Shown here: positions 37,313 to 45,964 of the stretch, in pieces | How positions within the stretch are numbered: position 1 is the first letter of the stretch | How the letters are laid out: each line of letters starts with the position of its first letter | NCBI RefSeq assembly: GCF_023016085.1 | Contig: NZ_JALKBF010000001.1 | Span: forward strand, 1,116,001-1,180,000 | Length of the DNA stretch: 64,000 nt | Reading direction: 5' to 3' | Origin: Aliiroseovarius sp. F47248L | GTDB lineage: Bacteria; Pseudomonadota; Alphaproteobacteria; Rhodobacterales; Rhodobacteraceae | The notes under the pieces: generated by a model | What the model saw: only the letters and a program-made list of their open reading frames with translations | Database searches by the model: none | Told to the model about the DNA's origin: nothing | Translations under genes and position numbers: made by a program

Positions 37313-38596
37313 TCAGGCGCGGTCAATCAGATGGGCAAAGCTGCCTGAGACATGGCCTCGTATCAGCCCCATGGGGGGCAGGGCGTTGCCTTCGGCGTCG
37401 CAGGCTGCGAACAGCGGTGTTCCCTCGGCCCGCAGGGTGGTGGCGTAGTGAAATTCATGCGCCGCCCATGCGCCGGGGAAGGTGCCGTGCGTGGTGGTCA
37501 GCGACCGGTAGCCCAGATTCAGCTTGCGGATAGCAAAGCTGGTTTCCAGATCCAGCAGTCCCAACATTTTGTGCCGATTTCCGTCCTTGTCGGTGATCTC
37601 GTTGCCAAGCGCCATGTATCCTCCGCACTCACCATAGATAGGGCAGGCGGCGGCGCGTATCGCTGTTTTAAACGTCCGCGCTGTGGCCAGTGTGGATGCA
37701 TGTAGCTCGGGATAGCCGCCGGGCAGAAAAATGAAATCCGCATCAGGGTCCGGGGCTTCATCGGCCAGCGGTGAAAATGGAATGATCTTCGCGCCTTCTG
37801 CCTGCCAGTCGGCCAGAATATGCGGATAGGCAAACGCAAACGCTGCGTCCCAGGCAATGGCAATTCGTCTGCCAGGTGCACGCAGGCGCGGGGCGGTGGT
37901 CGGGCAAGGTGGCAACGGATCGCTTAATGCCACAAAGGCGTCCAAGTCAACTGATGCCTCAACCGCATCCGCGACGCGATCCAAATAGGCCTGCAAGTCC
38001 GGGTGTTCGCCAGCCTGCACCAACCCCAGATGGCGCGAAGGATGTTCCATCCCTGCTTGGCGATGAACCGCACCCAGCACGGCGAACTGGCTGTCTTTCA
38101 ACGCAGTGCGCAGCATCGTTTCGTGGCGTGGGCTGCCGACATTGTTCAGGATCACACCCGCCACGCGCACTTCGCGATCATGCTGGGCGAATCCGGCGGC
38201 CAAAGGTGAAATTGAATGCGCCATGCGCGCGCAGTCGATGATCAACACCACAGGCAGGCTGAGTTGCCGGGCAAGATCTGCGGTGGCGCCGCGCCCATCA
38301 GGAGGCGCACCGTCGAACAGCCCCATCGCGCCTTCGATCAACAGAAGGTCCGCTCCCGATGTGGCGAGTGCTTCGATCTTTGCAGGCGACATCGCCCATG
38401 CATCCAGATTGGGACAATCGCGCCCGCAGGCGGCAGCGTGGAAACGTGGGTCGATATAGTCGGGGCCGGATTTTGCGCCGCTCACGTCCACACCCCTGCG
38501 GGTCAAGGCCCGCAGAAGGCCCAATGTCAGCGTGGTCTTGCCGCTGCCAGAGGACGGCGCGGCGAGGATCAGACCCCTCTGACCTGACCGGGTCAT
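37313..38596 (-). CDS. cobB: Cobyrinate a,c-diamide synthase (CobB/CbiA)
   Basis: ATP-dependent amidotransferase, 427 residues, that amidates carboxyls a and c of (hydrogeno)byrinate. The N-terminal P-loop is APSSGSGKTTLTLGLLRAL, followed by GAKSGPDYIDPRFHAAACGR. The C-terminal glutamine amidotransferase domain has its nucleophilic cysteine in YGECGGYMALG near residue 324. It overlaps the cobA stop codon by one base (TGATGA), so cobA-cobB are translationally coupled. Confidence 0.95.
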   Translation of the reverse strand: MTRSGQRGLILAAPSSGSGKTTLTLGLLRALTRRGVDVSGAKSGPDYIDPRFHAAACGRDCPNLDAWAMSPAKIEALATSGADLLLIEGAMGLFDGAPPDGRGATADLARQLSLPVVLIIDCARMAHSISPLAAGFAQHDREVRVAGVILNNVGSPRHETMLRTALKDSQFAVLGAVHRQAGMEHPSRHLGLVQAGEHPDLQAYLDRVADAVEASVDLDAFVALSDPLPPCPTTAPRLRAPGRRIAIAWDAAFAFAYPHILADWQAEGAKIIPFSPLADEAPDPDADFIFLPGGYPELHASTLATARTFKTAIRAAACPIYGECGGYMALGNEITDKDGNRHKMLGLLDLETSFAIRKLNLGYRSLTTTHGTFPGAWAAHEFHYATTLRAEGTPLFAACDAEGNALPPMGLIRGHVSGSFAHLIDRA

Positions 38597-39465
38597 CAGC
38601 GATCCTCGGCCGGGCGGCCACGACCAAGCGGATCGGTGTTCCTTGGCTGCATTCCTGCCGCCAGCGCTTGCCAGTCCAGAGCCTGACGCATCAGGACGGC
38701 ACGGCCGACACAGATGATGGCAGGCGCTTCGATACCATCGCGTGCGGCGTCCTCGACGCAGGTGCCAAGGGTTGTTTCCAGAACCCGTTGGTCAGGCGTG
38801 GTCGCGTTGGAGGTGATGGCGACGGGTTCATCCTCTGGTCTGCCAGCATTGACCAGCGCGGTGCGTATCCGGTCCAGATGTTTCATGCCCATATAGATCA
38901 CGATCACCTGGGACCCCCGCGCAATGGCCGCCCAATCCAGCGATCCGGGGGTGTCACCCGATTGATCATGACCGGTCACAAAGGTCACCGACTGGTTCAC
39001 ATCGCGGTGGGTGACAGGAATACCCGCATAGGCCAAGCCTCCGATCCCGGCCGAAATGCCAGGAATGATGCGGATCGGCACGCCGTGCTGCACAAGTGTT
39101 TGGCCTTCTTCACCGCCGCGCCCAAACACAAAGGGATCGCCACCTTTCAGGCGCAGCACCTTCTTTCCTGCACGTGCCAGATCAACAAGCTGCAAGGAAA
39201 TGTCACGCTGCTTGGCCGAGGGTTTTCCGCCGCGCTTGCCGGCATAGATCACCTCGGTCTCTGGTCGCGCCCATGACAGGATTTCCGGCGCGACCAGCGC
39301 GTCATGCACAATTACGTCGGCTTGCGACAGCGCGTTAACCGCATGGATCGTCAACAAACCGGGATCACCAGGGCCAGCACCCACAAGCCAGACCCAGCCG
39401 GGCTGCATCTGCGGCCAGTCTGAGCCCGGCAAATTCGGGGCAGTAAATGTCTGCGAGTCGTTCAT
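38596..39465 (-). CDS. cobA: Uroporphyrinogen-III C-methyltransferase
   Basis: SAM-dependent methyltransferase, 289 residues, that makes precorrin-2 from uroporphyrinogen III, the entry to cobalamin and siroheme. Seen: VWLVGAGPGDPGLLTIHAV, YAGKRGGKPSAKQRDI and VLRLKGGDPFVFGRGGEEG. No CysG-type N-terminal siroheme synthase domain is present. The start MNDSQTFTAPN is used; the longer frame overlaps the divergent cbiD leader. It is divergent from cbiD with 97 bases between. Confidence 0.95.
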   Translation of the reverse strand: MNDSQTFTAPNLPGSDWPQMQPGWVWLVGAGPGDPGLLTIHAVNALSQADVIVHDALVAPEILSWARPETEVIYAGKRGGKPSAKQRDISLQLVDLARAGKKVLRLKGGDPFVFGRGGEEGQTLVQHGVPIRIIPGISAGIGGLAYAGIPVTHRDVNQSVTFVTGHDQSGDTPGSLDWAAIARGSQVIVIYMGMKHLDRIRTALVNAGRPEDEPVAITSNATTPDQRVLETTLGTCVEDAARDGIEAPAIICVGRAVLMRQALDWQALAAGMQPRNTDPLGRGRPAEDR

Positions 39466-39562
39466 GCGCCTCTTATGCACCGTGGCGCAGAAGACGAAAA
39501 GCGCCGATGCGACCTCAATGGGTGGATTGGCGGCGCGCAGAGTGCGGCTTATAGTCGGCGCG

Positions 39563-40615
39563 ATGAACAGTGATTTGCCCCCCAAACTGCGCCGCGGCTG
39601 GACCACAGGTGCCTGCGCCACTGCCGCTGTAAAAGCCGCGCTTCAAGGTCTGTGGGGTGACGATGTGCCAAGGCAGGTGACGATCACCTTGCCGAAGGGT
39701 GAAACGCCTACGTTCCAGATCGAAGAAGCCGCGCGCAACAACGGCTGGGCCGAAGCCGCAATCATCAAGGATGCGGGCGATGACCCGGATGTCACCCATG
39801 GTGCATTGATCCGCGCGCGGGTCGAAGCTGGCAAGATCGGGCAGGGCATCCGCTTTCTGGCGGGTGACGGCGTGGGCATTGTCACAAAGCCCGGCCTGCC
39901 GATCCCACCGGGCGAACCCGCGATCAATCCCGTCCCGCGCCAAATGATGAAATGGGTCACCCACGAAGCAGCGGATGCGTTTGGAAAAAGTCCCGATCTG
40001 GACATTACAATATCTGTCAGGAATGGCGCGCAACTTGCTGAAAAAACATGGAACCCACGTTTGGGAATCAAAGGCGGGTTGTCGATATTGGGCACAACCG
40101 GGATCGTGCGTCCGTTTTCTTGTGCGGCGTGGATTGCTTCGATCCATCGGGGCATCGACGTCGCCCGCGCCGAAGGGCTGACCCATGTGGCGGGCTGCAC
40201 GGGGGCGACGTCCGAGCGTGTTGTGCAAGCGCTTTATGGCCTACCGGATGGTGCCATGCTTGATATGGGGGATTTTGTTGGGGGATTGTTGAAATACCTC
40301 GCGCGTCATCCGATCCAGCGCGCGACCATTGGCGGAGGTATTGGTAAATTGACAAAACTGGCCCAAGGCGCGCGCGATCTACATTCGGGGCGAAGTCAGG
40401 TGAATTTCGAGCTTCTGGCTGATTGGTTGGATGATCCTGCCATCGTAAGCATGAACACCGCGCTTGAAGTGTATGAAAAACATGGAAGTAGGATGGCTGA
40501 GATCATCGTGCCCAAAGCGCGGGACGAAGCCAAGAAAATGCTGCGGGATGCCGATATAACCCTTGATATCGTGATGATTGACCGAAAAGGCGCGGTGATC
40601 GGGCGGGCGTCGTGA
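39563..40615 (+). CDS. cbiD: Cobalt-precorrin-5B (C1)-methyltransferase
   Basis: CbiD, 350 residues, methylates C-1 of the corrin ring after ring contraction; in the classical aerobic pathway CobF does this instead. The opening LRRGWTTGACATAAVKAAL is diagnostic, and GDGVGIVTKPGLPIPPGEPA follows. The stop overlaps cobK by four bases. No SD is obvious before the ATG. Presence of cbiD here indicates a hybrid cobalamin pathway, as known in several alphaproteobacteria. Confidence 0.93.
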   Translation: MNSDLPPKLRRGWTTGACATAAVKAALQGLWGDDVPRQVTITLPKGETPTFQIEEAARNNGWAEAAIIKDAGDDPDVTHGALIRARVEAGKIGQGIRFLAGDGVGIVTKPGLPIPPGEPAINPVPRQMMKWVTHEAADAFGKSPDLDITISVRNGAQLAEKTWNPRLGIKGGLSILGTTGIVRPFSCAAWIASIHRGIDVARAEGLTHVAGCTGATSERVVQALYGLPDGAMLDMGDFVGGLLKYLARHPIQRATIGGGIGKLTKLAQGARDLHSGRSQVNFELLADWLDDPAIVSMNTALEVYEKHGSRMAEIIVPKARDEAKKMLRDADITLDIVMIDRKGAVIGRAS

Positions 40616-41343
40616 AAATCCTTTTGATGGCAGGCACACGGGAAGCGCGTGCAATCGCTGACCGGTTGGCCGCAGAGGGTATTGATGCGCTTGCCTCGAT
40701 GGCAGGTGTTACGGACGAACCCAGACTGTATCCGATTCAGACCCGTAGGGGCGGTTTCGGTGGCGAAGAAGCGCAAGAACGCTTTCTGAAGACCGGCAAA
40801 TTCGACACGGTGATCGACGCAACGCATCCTTTTGCCACGCGTATCTCCAGCAGAACACAAACGATTTCTCGACGGCTTGGGCTGCGCTATCTGCGGGTGT
40901 TGCGTCCCGCCTGGCAGGCACAGGACGGAGATCTTTGGTACAGCGTGGCAACGCAGGAAGATGTTGAAAAACGAGTGCCGAAGGGCGCACGTGTTTTTCT
41001 GGCGACGGGCGCGCAGTCCATTGAGGAATGGTCAGATTTTGCCGAGGGCAGAACGCTGTTTTGCCGGCGGGTGGACCGGACCGATGATCCGTTTCCCTAT
41101 GAGGGCGGCTGGATCATCGGGCAACCGCCTTACGTGTTGGCCTATGAGATGCGGCTTCTAAAAACCTATGCGATTGATTGGGTTGTGGCGCGAAATTCAG
41201 GTGGTCCGACACGTGCGAAACTGGATGCTGCCCGCGCTCTGGGGCGCCCCGTTGCGTTGCTGGATCGCCCCCCGCTTCTGGACTGCGACCACGTGCAAAC
41301 CCCGGACGAGGCGCTGGCATGGCTGACCAAGCAGAACGCCTGA
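40612..41343 (+). CDS. cobK: Precorrin-6A reductase
   Basis: NADPH-dependent reductase of the corrin ring (CobK/CbiJ), 243 residues. Seen: MKILLMAGTREARAIADRLA, the family segment VIDATHPFATRIS, and VVARNSGGPTRAKLDAARAL near the C-terminus. It overlaps cbiD by four bases and the following DNA glycosylase gene by 25 bases, so all are one transcript. Confidence 0.93.
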   Translation: MKILLMAGTREARAIADRLAAEGIDALASMAGVTDEPRLYPIQTRRGGFGGEEAQERFLKTGKFDTVIDATHPFATRISSRTQTISRRLGLRYLRVLRPAWQAQDGDLWYSVATQEDVEKRVPKGARVFLATGAQSIEEWSDFAEGRTLFCRRVDRTDDPFPYEGGWIIGQPPYVLAYEMRLLKTYAIDWVVARNSGGPTRAKLDAARALGRPVALLDRPPLLDCDHVQTPDEALAWLTKQNA

Positions 41344-41957
41344 TCCGTGGGCCGGACTGCCTGCGCGAAGGGGCAGATTGGCTATGTGTGGTCGAGCCAG
41401 CGTTCCAACATGTGCGAGATCAACTCGACGACATCCCTTTGCGTTTGCGCGACGACGGATTCGGGGCGCTGATGTTTGCCATTGTCGGCCAGCAGGTCTC
41501 GACCGCATCTGCCGCAGCGATCTGGGCGCGGGTTGAAGGGGCGGGCATGGTGACGCCGGATGCCATAGCTGCCGCCAGTCACGAGGATCTGGCCGCGTTG
41601 GGCCTGTCACGACCCAAGATTCGTTATGCCCATGCGTTGGCGGGGGCAGGGATCGACTTTCCAAGTTTACGGGCCATGCCGTCGGATCAGGTGATCACCA
41701 CGCTGACCGCCGTGCCGGGGATCGGGATGTGGACGGCCGAGATTTATGCACTTTTCGCGCTGTCGCGCGCGGATGTGTTTCCGGCCGGTGATTTGGCCCT
41801 GCAGGAAGCGGCAAAGCTGCTCTTTGATCTGCCCGCGCGCCCGAAGGAAAAAGAGATGCGTTCGCTTGCCGAAGCGTGGACGCCGTGGAGAGGCGTTGCG
41901 GCCCGGCTGCTCTGGGCCTATTACCGTCTTGAAAAGCAACGTGAAGGGATCCGCTGA
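41319..41957 (+). CDS. DNA-3-methyladenine glycosylase II (AlkA-like)
   Basis: A 212-residue HhH-GPD base-excision glycosylase. Seen: FAIVGQQVSTASAAAIWARV, the helix-hairpin-helix LTAVPGIGMWTAEIYALFAL and the catalytic aspartate in FPAGDLALQEAAKLL. It lacks the Cys cluster of EndoIII. It probably removes alkylated bases. It overlaps cobK by 25 bases and the next gene by one base, an unexpected position for a repair gene within a cobalamin transcript. Confidence 0.88.
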   Translation: MADQAERLIRGPDCLREGADWLCVVEPAFQHVRDQLDDIPLRLRDDGFGALMFAIVGQQVSTASAAAIWARVEGAGMVTPDAIAAASHEDLAALGLSRPKIRYAHALAGAGIDFPSLRAMPSDQVITTLTAVPGIGMWTAEIYALFALSRADVFPAGDLALQEAAKLLFDLPARPKEKEMRSLAEAWTPWRGVAARLLWAYYRLEKQREGIR

Positions 41958-42637
41958 TGAACCGCATACTGGATGTGAAACGCCGCCCTGCGGCCTCGGG
42001 CAATACCAAATCGGTGGTTGTATTCCTGCACGGCTATGGCGCGGATGGGGCGGACCTTTTGGGTCTGGCGGACCCGCTGTCCGAACATCTGCCCGACACG
42101 GTGTTCATCGCCCCGGATGCGCCCGAAAAATGCGCGGGCAACCCGTTCGGGTTCCAGTGGTTCCCCATTCCGTGGCTTGACGGGTCGTCTGAAGAAGACA
42201 GCATGAACGGGGCCAACAAGGCCGCCGATGACATTGACGCCTTTCTGGATCAAGTGCTTGAGGATGAGGGGATAAACCCTTCGCAACTAATCGTTTTCGG
42301 ATTTTCTCAGGGTACGATGATGGCCTTGCGGGTGATCCCGCGCCGGGACGAGCCGATTGCCGGGATCGTCGCGTTTTCGGGTCGGATGCTGGAACCAGAC
42401 CAATATGCCGACCATATCAAGTCCAAGCCGCCCGTGCTGTTGGTGCATGGCGATCAGGACGACATGGTGCCGCCGGGCCATTTCTCGGAAAGTGGTGAAA
42501 TCCTTCAGGCGAACGGGTTTGAAACCTATGGATTCATCATGAAGGGCACCGGGCATGGTATTGCCATGGACGGGTTGTCAGTGGCGCTGAGCTTCATTCA
42601 GGACAAGCTGGGGATCACACCCAAAGCACAGAAATAG
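41957..42637 (+). CDS. Phospholipase/carboxylesterase family alpha/beta hydrolase
   Basis: A 226-residue alpha/beta hydrolase of the EstB/lysophospholipase-carboxylesterase family. The nucleophile motif GFSQGTMMALRV contains the catalytic Ser; Asp is likely in VHGDQDDMVPP and His in GTGHGIAMDGL. The opening VVVFLHGYGADGADLLGLA is typical. TGATGA couples it to the glycosylase gene. Substrate unknown. Confidence 0.9.
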   Translation: MNRILDVKRRPAASGNTKSVVVFLHGYGADGADLLGLADPLSEHLPDTVFIAPDAPEKCAGNPFGFQWFPIPWLDGSSEEDSMNGANKAADDIDAFLDQVLEDEGINPSQLIVFGFSQGTMMALRVIPRRDEPIAGIVAFSGRMLEPDQYADHIKSKPPVLLVHGDQDDMVPPGHFSESGEILQANGFETYGFIMKGTGHGIAMDGLSVALSFIQDKLGITPKAQK

Positions 42638-42701
42638 ACGAACCTGTCATATCCCCGACACGGACGAATCTTACACCTGCCTTACCCCAACATGATGGGG
42701 C

Positions 42702-42735
42702 TTGTCAGGTTGATCATCCTATATATAGTCAACCT
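42702..42735 (+). promoter_or_regulatory. Promoter-like sequence with flanking inverted repeat before the HNH gene
   Basis: TTGTCA (42702-42707) and TATAGT (42724-42729) are 16 bases apart. AGGTTGA (42707-42713) and TCAACCT (42729-42735) form an inverted repeat around the -10. Further CCCCA-N6-TGGGG (42685-42700) and GGGGCGGG/CCCGCCCC (42744-42763) hairpins flank it. Confidence 0.4.
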
Positions 42736-42806
42736 ATGAACATGGGGCGGGCGTCCCCGCCCCGTTGGCCTGATCAAAGGCCTGTACCGGCGAGGATTGA
42801 CGCGTG

Positions 42807-43391
42807 ATGGATGGCGATTTCAGGACAGAATTTGTGCGCGAAGGCGGGGGGGTCAAAACCAATGCCGCACTTGTGCTCAATGCCGATTATCGGCCCTTGT
42901 CCTACTACCCTTTATCCCTGTGGCCTTGGCAGGAGGCGGTGAAAGCCGCCGTGCTGGATCGGGTCAACATATTGGCCGAGTATGACGAGGTGGTTCGAAG
43001 CCCGTCGCTGGAGATACGGATACCGTCCGTCGTGGTTCTGAAAGATTATGTGAAACCTCAAAAGCGCGTGGCCTTCACGCGCTTTAATCTTTTTCTGAGG
43101 GACGAGTTTTGCTGCCAGTATTGCGGAGCAAAGGGGGATCTGACCTTCGATCACGTGGTGCCGCGGGCTGCTGGCGGTGTCACCAGTTGGGAAAATGTCG
43201 TTGCGGCCTGTCAAAGGTGTAATCTTCGCAAAGGGTCGAAACCTTTGCGATATTCGGGGCTGAACTTGCGCAAACCTCCGCGCCAACCCGCTGCGGAAGA
43301 GTTGCGAAATATTGGGCGAAAGTTCCCTCCGGGCCACCTGCATGAAAGCTGGATGGACTTCCTGTATTGGGACGCAGAACTTGACGCGTGA
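42807..43391 (+). CDS. HNH endonuclease domain protein
   Basis: A 194-residue protein with an HNH nuclease domain in its C-terminal half: CQYCGAKGDLTFDHVVPRAAGG and ENVVAACQRCNLRKGSK show the two zinc-binding Cys pairs, the Asp-His of the active site and the Asn. The N-terminal half is strand-rich. Single-gene HNH proteins of this type are widespread core genes of unknown role in alphaproteobacteria. GTG 42804 and ATG 42807 are both possible after GAGGA. No restriction or phage genes adjoin. Confidence 0.85.
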   Translation: MDGDFRTEFVREGGGVKTNAALVLNADYRPLSYYPLSLWPWQEAVKAAVLDRVNILAEYDEVVRSPSLEIRIPSVVVLKDYVKPQKRVAFTRFNLFLRDEFCCQYCGAKGDLTFDHVVPRAAGGVTSWENVVAACQRCNLRKGSKPLRYSGLNLRKPPRQPAAEELRNIGRKFPPGHLHESWMDFLYWDAELDA

Positions 43392-43441
43392 CCGAAAGAG
43401 TATAAGGCGATAGCCTTTCCCTCTGACGAGGGAGCTTCGCC

Positions 43442-44392
43442 ATGACTGATCCGTTTTTTACCCCCATTTCGGGTTTCGATTTACCACGTTTTGCCGGTGT
43501 GCCGACTTTCATGCGCCTGCCGTATGTCGATTTCGACCATCCCCGATTTTCCGAAGTGCAGATCGGATTGATTGGCGCACCATGGGATGGGGGCACGACG
43601 AACCGGCCCGGCCCACGCCACGGCCCGCGCCAGTTGCGCGACATGTCCACTATGATCCGTGCACAAAACGGGGCGACAGGCATGCGTCCTTTCGAGGCCG
43701 CAAATTGCGCCGATCTTGGCGACGTGGCCCCGAACCCCGCCGATCTGATGGACAGTTTGCAACGGATGGAGCGGTTCTATACGCGGGTTAAGGCGGCAAA
43801 TGTTCGCCCGTTGACCGGCGGGGGCGACCATCTGTGCACCTTGCCGATTCTGCGGGCGTTGGCCAAGGACGGCCCGCTGGGCATGATCCATTTCGACAGC
43901 CACACGGATCTGTATCATTCGTATTTTGATGGCACGATGTTCACCCACGGCACCCCGTTTCGACGGGCGGTAGAGGAGGGGCTTCTGGATCCGCTGCGCG
44001 TTGTGATGATCGGTATCCGCGGCACTGCCTATGACAGTGAAGACCGCGATTTCGCGGAAAGTGTTGGCATCCGGGTGATCCCGATCGAGGAATTCCACCA
44101 ACGCGGCGTGGCAGATGTGATGGCGGAAGCCCGCGAAATCGCAGGGCGGGGCGACACCTATGTCAGCTATGACATCGACTTTGTTGATCCTGCTTTTGCC
44201 CCCGGCACCGGCACGCCTGAAATCGGTGGACCAAACTCGTTTCAGGCGATCGACGTGGTGCGCGAGTTGAAAGAGGTCAATATTGTCGGCGCGGATCTGG
44301 TCGAAGTGTCGCCACCATTTGATACCTCGGGTGCGACGGCCTATCTGGGAGCGTCGATCATGTTTGAACTGCTTTGTGTGATGATCGCGTAA
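43442..44392 (+). CDS. Ureohydrolase (agmatinase-like, second copy)
   Basis: A 316-residue ureohydrolase with complete Mn-binding motifs GGGDHLCTLP, MIHFDSHTDLY and SYDIDFVDPAFAPGTGTPE. The loop FDGTMFTHGTPFRRAVEEG differs from the agmatinase at 10589 and is closer to guanidinobutyrase or guanidinopropionase patterns; the exact substrate is not determined. A good ribosome binding site (GAGGGAG) precedes the ATG. It is separated from zwf by about 117 bases and has its own start. Confidence 0.85.
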   Translation: MTDPFFTPISGFDLPRFAGVPTFMRLPYVDFDHPRFSEVQIGLIGAPWDGGTTNRPGPRHGPRQLRDMSTMIRAQNGATGMRPFEAANCADLGDVAPNPADLMDSLQRMERFYTRVKAANVRPLTGGGDHLCTLPILRALAKDGPLGMIHFDSHTDLYHSYFDGTMFTHGTPFRRAVEEGLLDPLRVVMIGIRGTAYDSEDRDFAESVGIRVIPIEEFHQRGVADVMAEAREIAGRGDTYVSYDIDFVDPAFAPGTGTPEIGGPNSFQAIDVVRELKEVNIVGADLVEVSPPFDTSGATAYLGASIMFELLCVMIA

Positions 44393-44468
44393 ACATTCAC
44401 TGGCACCACTTTCGCTTGAGGTGGGGGCGATGAATGCTAGACTTTGCACTGCGGGACGGGTAGAAGCC

Positions 44469-44498
44469 TTGACAGAACCCGTTAGCGCTAACAGTAAT
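44469..44498 (+). promoter_or_regulatory. zwf promoter with LacI-type operator
   Basis: TTGACA (44469-44474) and AGTAAT (44493-44498) are 18 bases apart, and the perfect palindrome GTTAGCGCTAAC (44481-44492) with a central CG lies between them. Palindromes of this form are typical of LacI-family sugar regulators; the regulator gene is not in the window. Confidence 0.6.
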
Positions 44499-44509
44499 TG
44501 GAGTTGCCC

Positions 44510-45964
44510 ATGGTCTCGCGCGTCATTCCCGTCGACCCCTTTGATCTTGTGATTTTTGGGGGCACTGGCGACCTTGCCCGTCGAAAGATCCTGCCCGGCC
44601 TGTATCGGCGCCATTTGGACGGCCAAATGCCGGAAGACGCGCGGATTATCGGTGCGGCACGGGGGGATATGGACACGGATGGCTATCGCGTTTTTGTCGA
44701 AAGTGCCGTGCGCGAATTTGTGCCGAAGAAAAAATGCAATCCGAAGGTTTTGAAGGCATTCCTTGAACGCCTTAGGTTCGTTCAACTGGATGCGACAGGA
44801 AAGCAGGGCTGGTCTGACCTGAAGGACGTGGTGCGACAGGATGTGGTGCAGGCGTTTTATTTCTCGGTCGGGCCAAGCCTTTTCGGGCCAATTGCTGAAC
44901 GGCTTCACACCCACAAGATCGCCGGGCCATCCGCGCGGATCGTGGTCGAAAAACCGTTCGGCCATGATGAAGCCACCGCGCGGGCACTGAACGACACGCT
45001 GGCGCAACACTTCGCCGAGTATCAGATCTATCGGATCGACCATTACTTGGGCAAAGAGACCGTGCAGAACCTGATGGCGCTGCGCTTTGGAAACATGCTG
45101 TTTGAACCACTTTGGAACGCGCAATACGTCGATCATATCCAGATCACCGTGGCTGAAACCGTGGGTGTCGAAGGCCGCGGCAGCTACTATGATAAGTCAG
45201 GCGCGATGCGCGATATGGTACAAAATCACCTGATGCAGCTTCTTTGTCTGACCGCGATGGAGCCGCCTTCGAAATTTGAACCCAATGCGGTGCGAGACGA
45301 AAAGCTCAAGATCATCCGCGCACTTGATCCAGTTGCCTCAGAAGACATTGTGCGCGGTCAGTATCGCGGTGACGATGATGTGGCGTCTTATCTTGAAGAT
45401 GCGGAAACCGACGCCAGCACCACCGAAAGCTTTGTGGCCATGAAGCTGCACATTTCAAACTGGCGCTGGAACGGCACGCCGTTTTATTTGCGAACGGGCA
45501 AGCGGATGCGGGGGCGTATGTCCGAGATTGTCGTGCGCTTCAAGGAACCGCCGCATTCGATTTTTGAGGAGGACACCGGCCAATCTGCCAATGAGCTGTC
45601 GATCCGCCTGCAACCGAATGAAGGTATGGATCTTAAGGTGACAATCAAGGAGCCGGGGTTGGGCGGCATGCGTCTGATTGATGTACCGCTGGACATGACC
45701 TTTGCCGAAGCCCTGGGGGAAGAGGCCGCCGATGCCCCTGATGCTTATGAGCGGCTGATCATGGATGTGATCCGGGGCAACCAAACCCTGTTCATGCGCG
45801 GTGACGAGGTCGAGGCTGCCTGGGCGTGGACCGATCCAATCATCGCCGAGTGGGAAGATCGGGGCAACAAGCCCAAACTCTATGACCCATTCTCGACGGG
45901 ACCGGAAGAGGCGCTTATGCTGCTGCATAGAGATGGTCGTCGCTGGAGGGAGATCCGCGAATGA
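44510..45964 (+). CDS. zwf: Glucose-6-phosphate 1-dehydrogenase
   Basis: NADP-dependent enzyme, 484 residues, that oxidises glucose 6-phosphate to 6-phosphogluconolactone. The dinucleotide-binding VIFGGTGDLARRKILPGLY opens the protein, and RIDHYLGKETVQNLMALR is the active-site signature with the catalytic His. ATG 44510 follows GGAG. It overlaps pgl by four bases, so zwf-pgl-pgi form one operon that feeds the Entner-Doudoroff pathway. Confidence 0.97.
   Translation: MVSRVIPVDPFDLVIFGGTGDLARRKILPGLYRRHLDGQMPEDARIIGAARGDMDTDGYRVFVESAVREFVPKKKCNPKVLKAFLERLRFVQLDATGKQGWSDLKDVVRQDVVQAFYFSVGPSLFGPIAERLHTHKIAGPSARIVVEKPFGHDEATARALNDTLAQHFAEYQIYRIDHYLGKETVQNLMALRFGNMLFEPLWNAQYVDHIQITVAETVGVEGRGSYYDKSGAMRDMVQNHLMQLLCLTAMEPPSKFEPNAVRDEKLKIIRALDPVASEDIVRGQYRGDDDVASYLEDAETDASTTESFVAMKLHISNWRWNGTPFYLRTGKRMRGRMSEIVVRFKEPPHSIFEEDTGQSANELSIRLQPNEGMDLKVTIKEPGLGGMRLIDVPLDMTFAEALGEEAADAPDAYERLIMDVIRGNQTLFMRGDEVEAAWAWTDPIIAEWEDRGNKPKLYDPFSTGPEEALMLLHRDGRRWREIRE

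Noticed and set aside
42685..42763. Possible terminator hairpins after the esterase gene
   Set aside because: The stems lack a following T run, so they were not called as terminators.
43481..45136. 551-codon open frame antisense to the ureohydrolase and zwf
   Set aside because: It spans two real genes on the other strand and the gap between them, with no domain.
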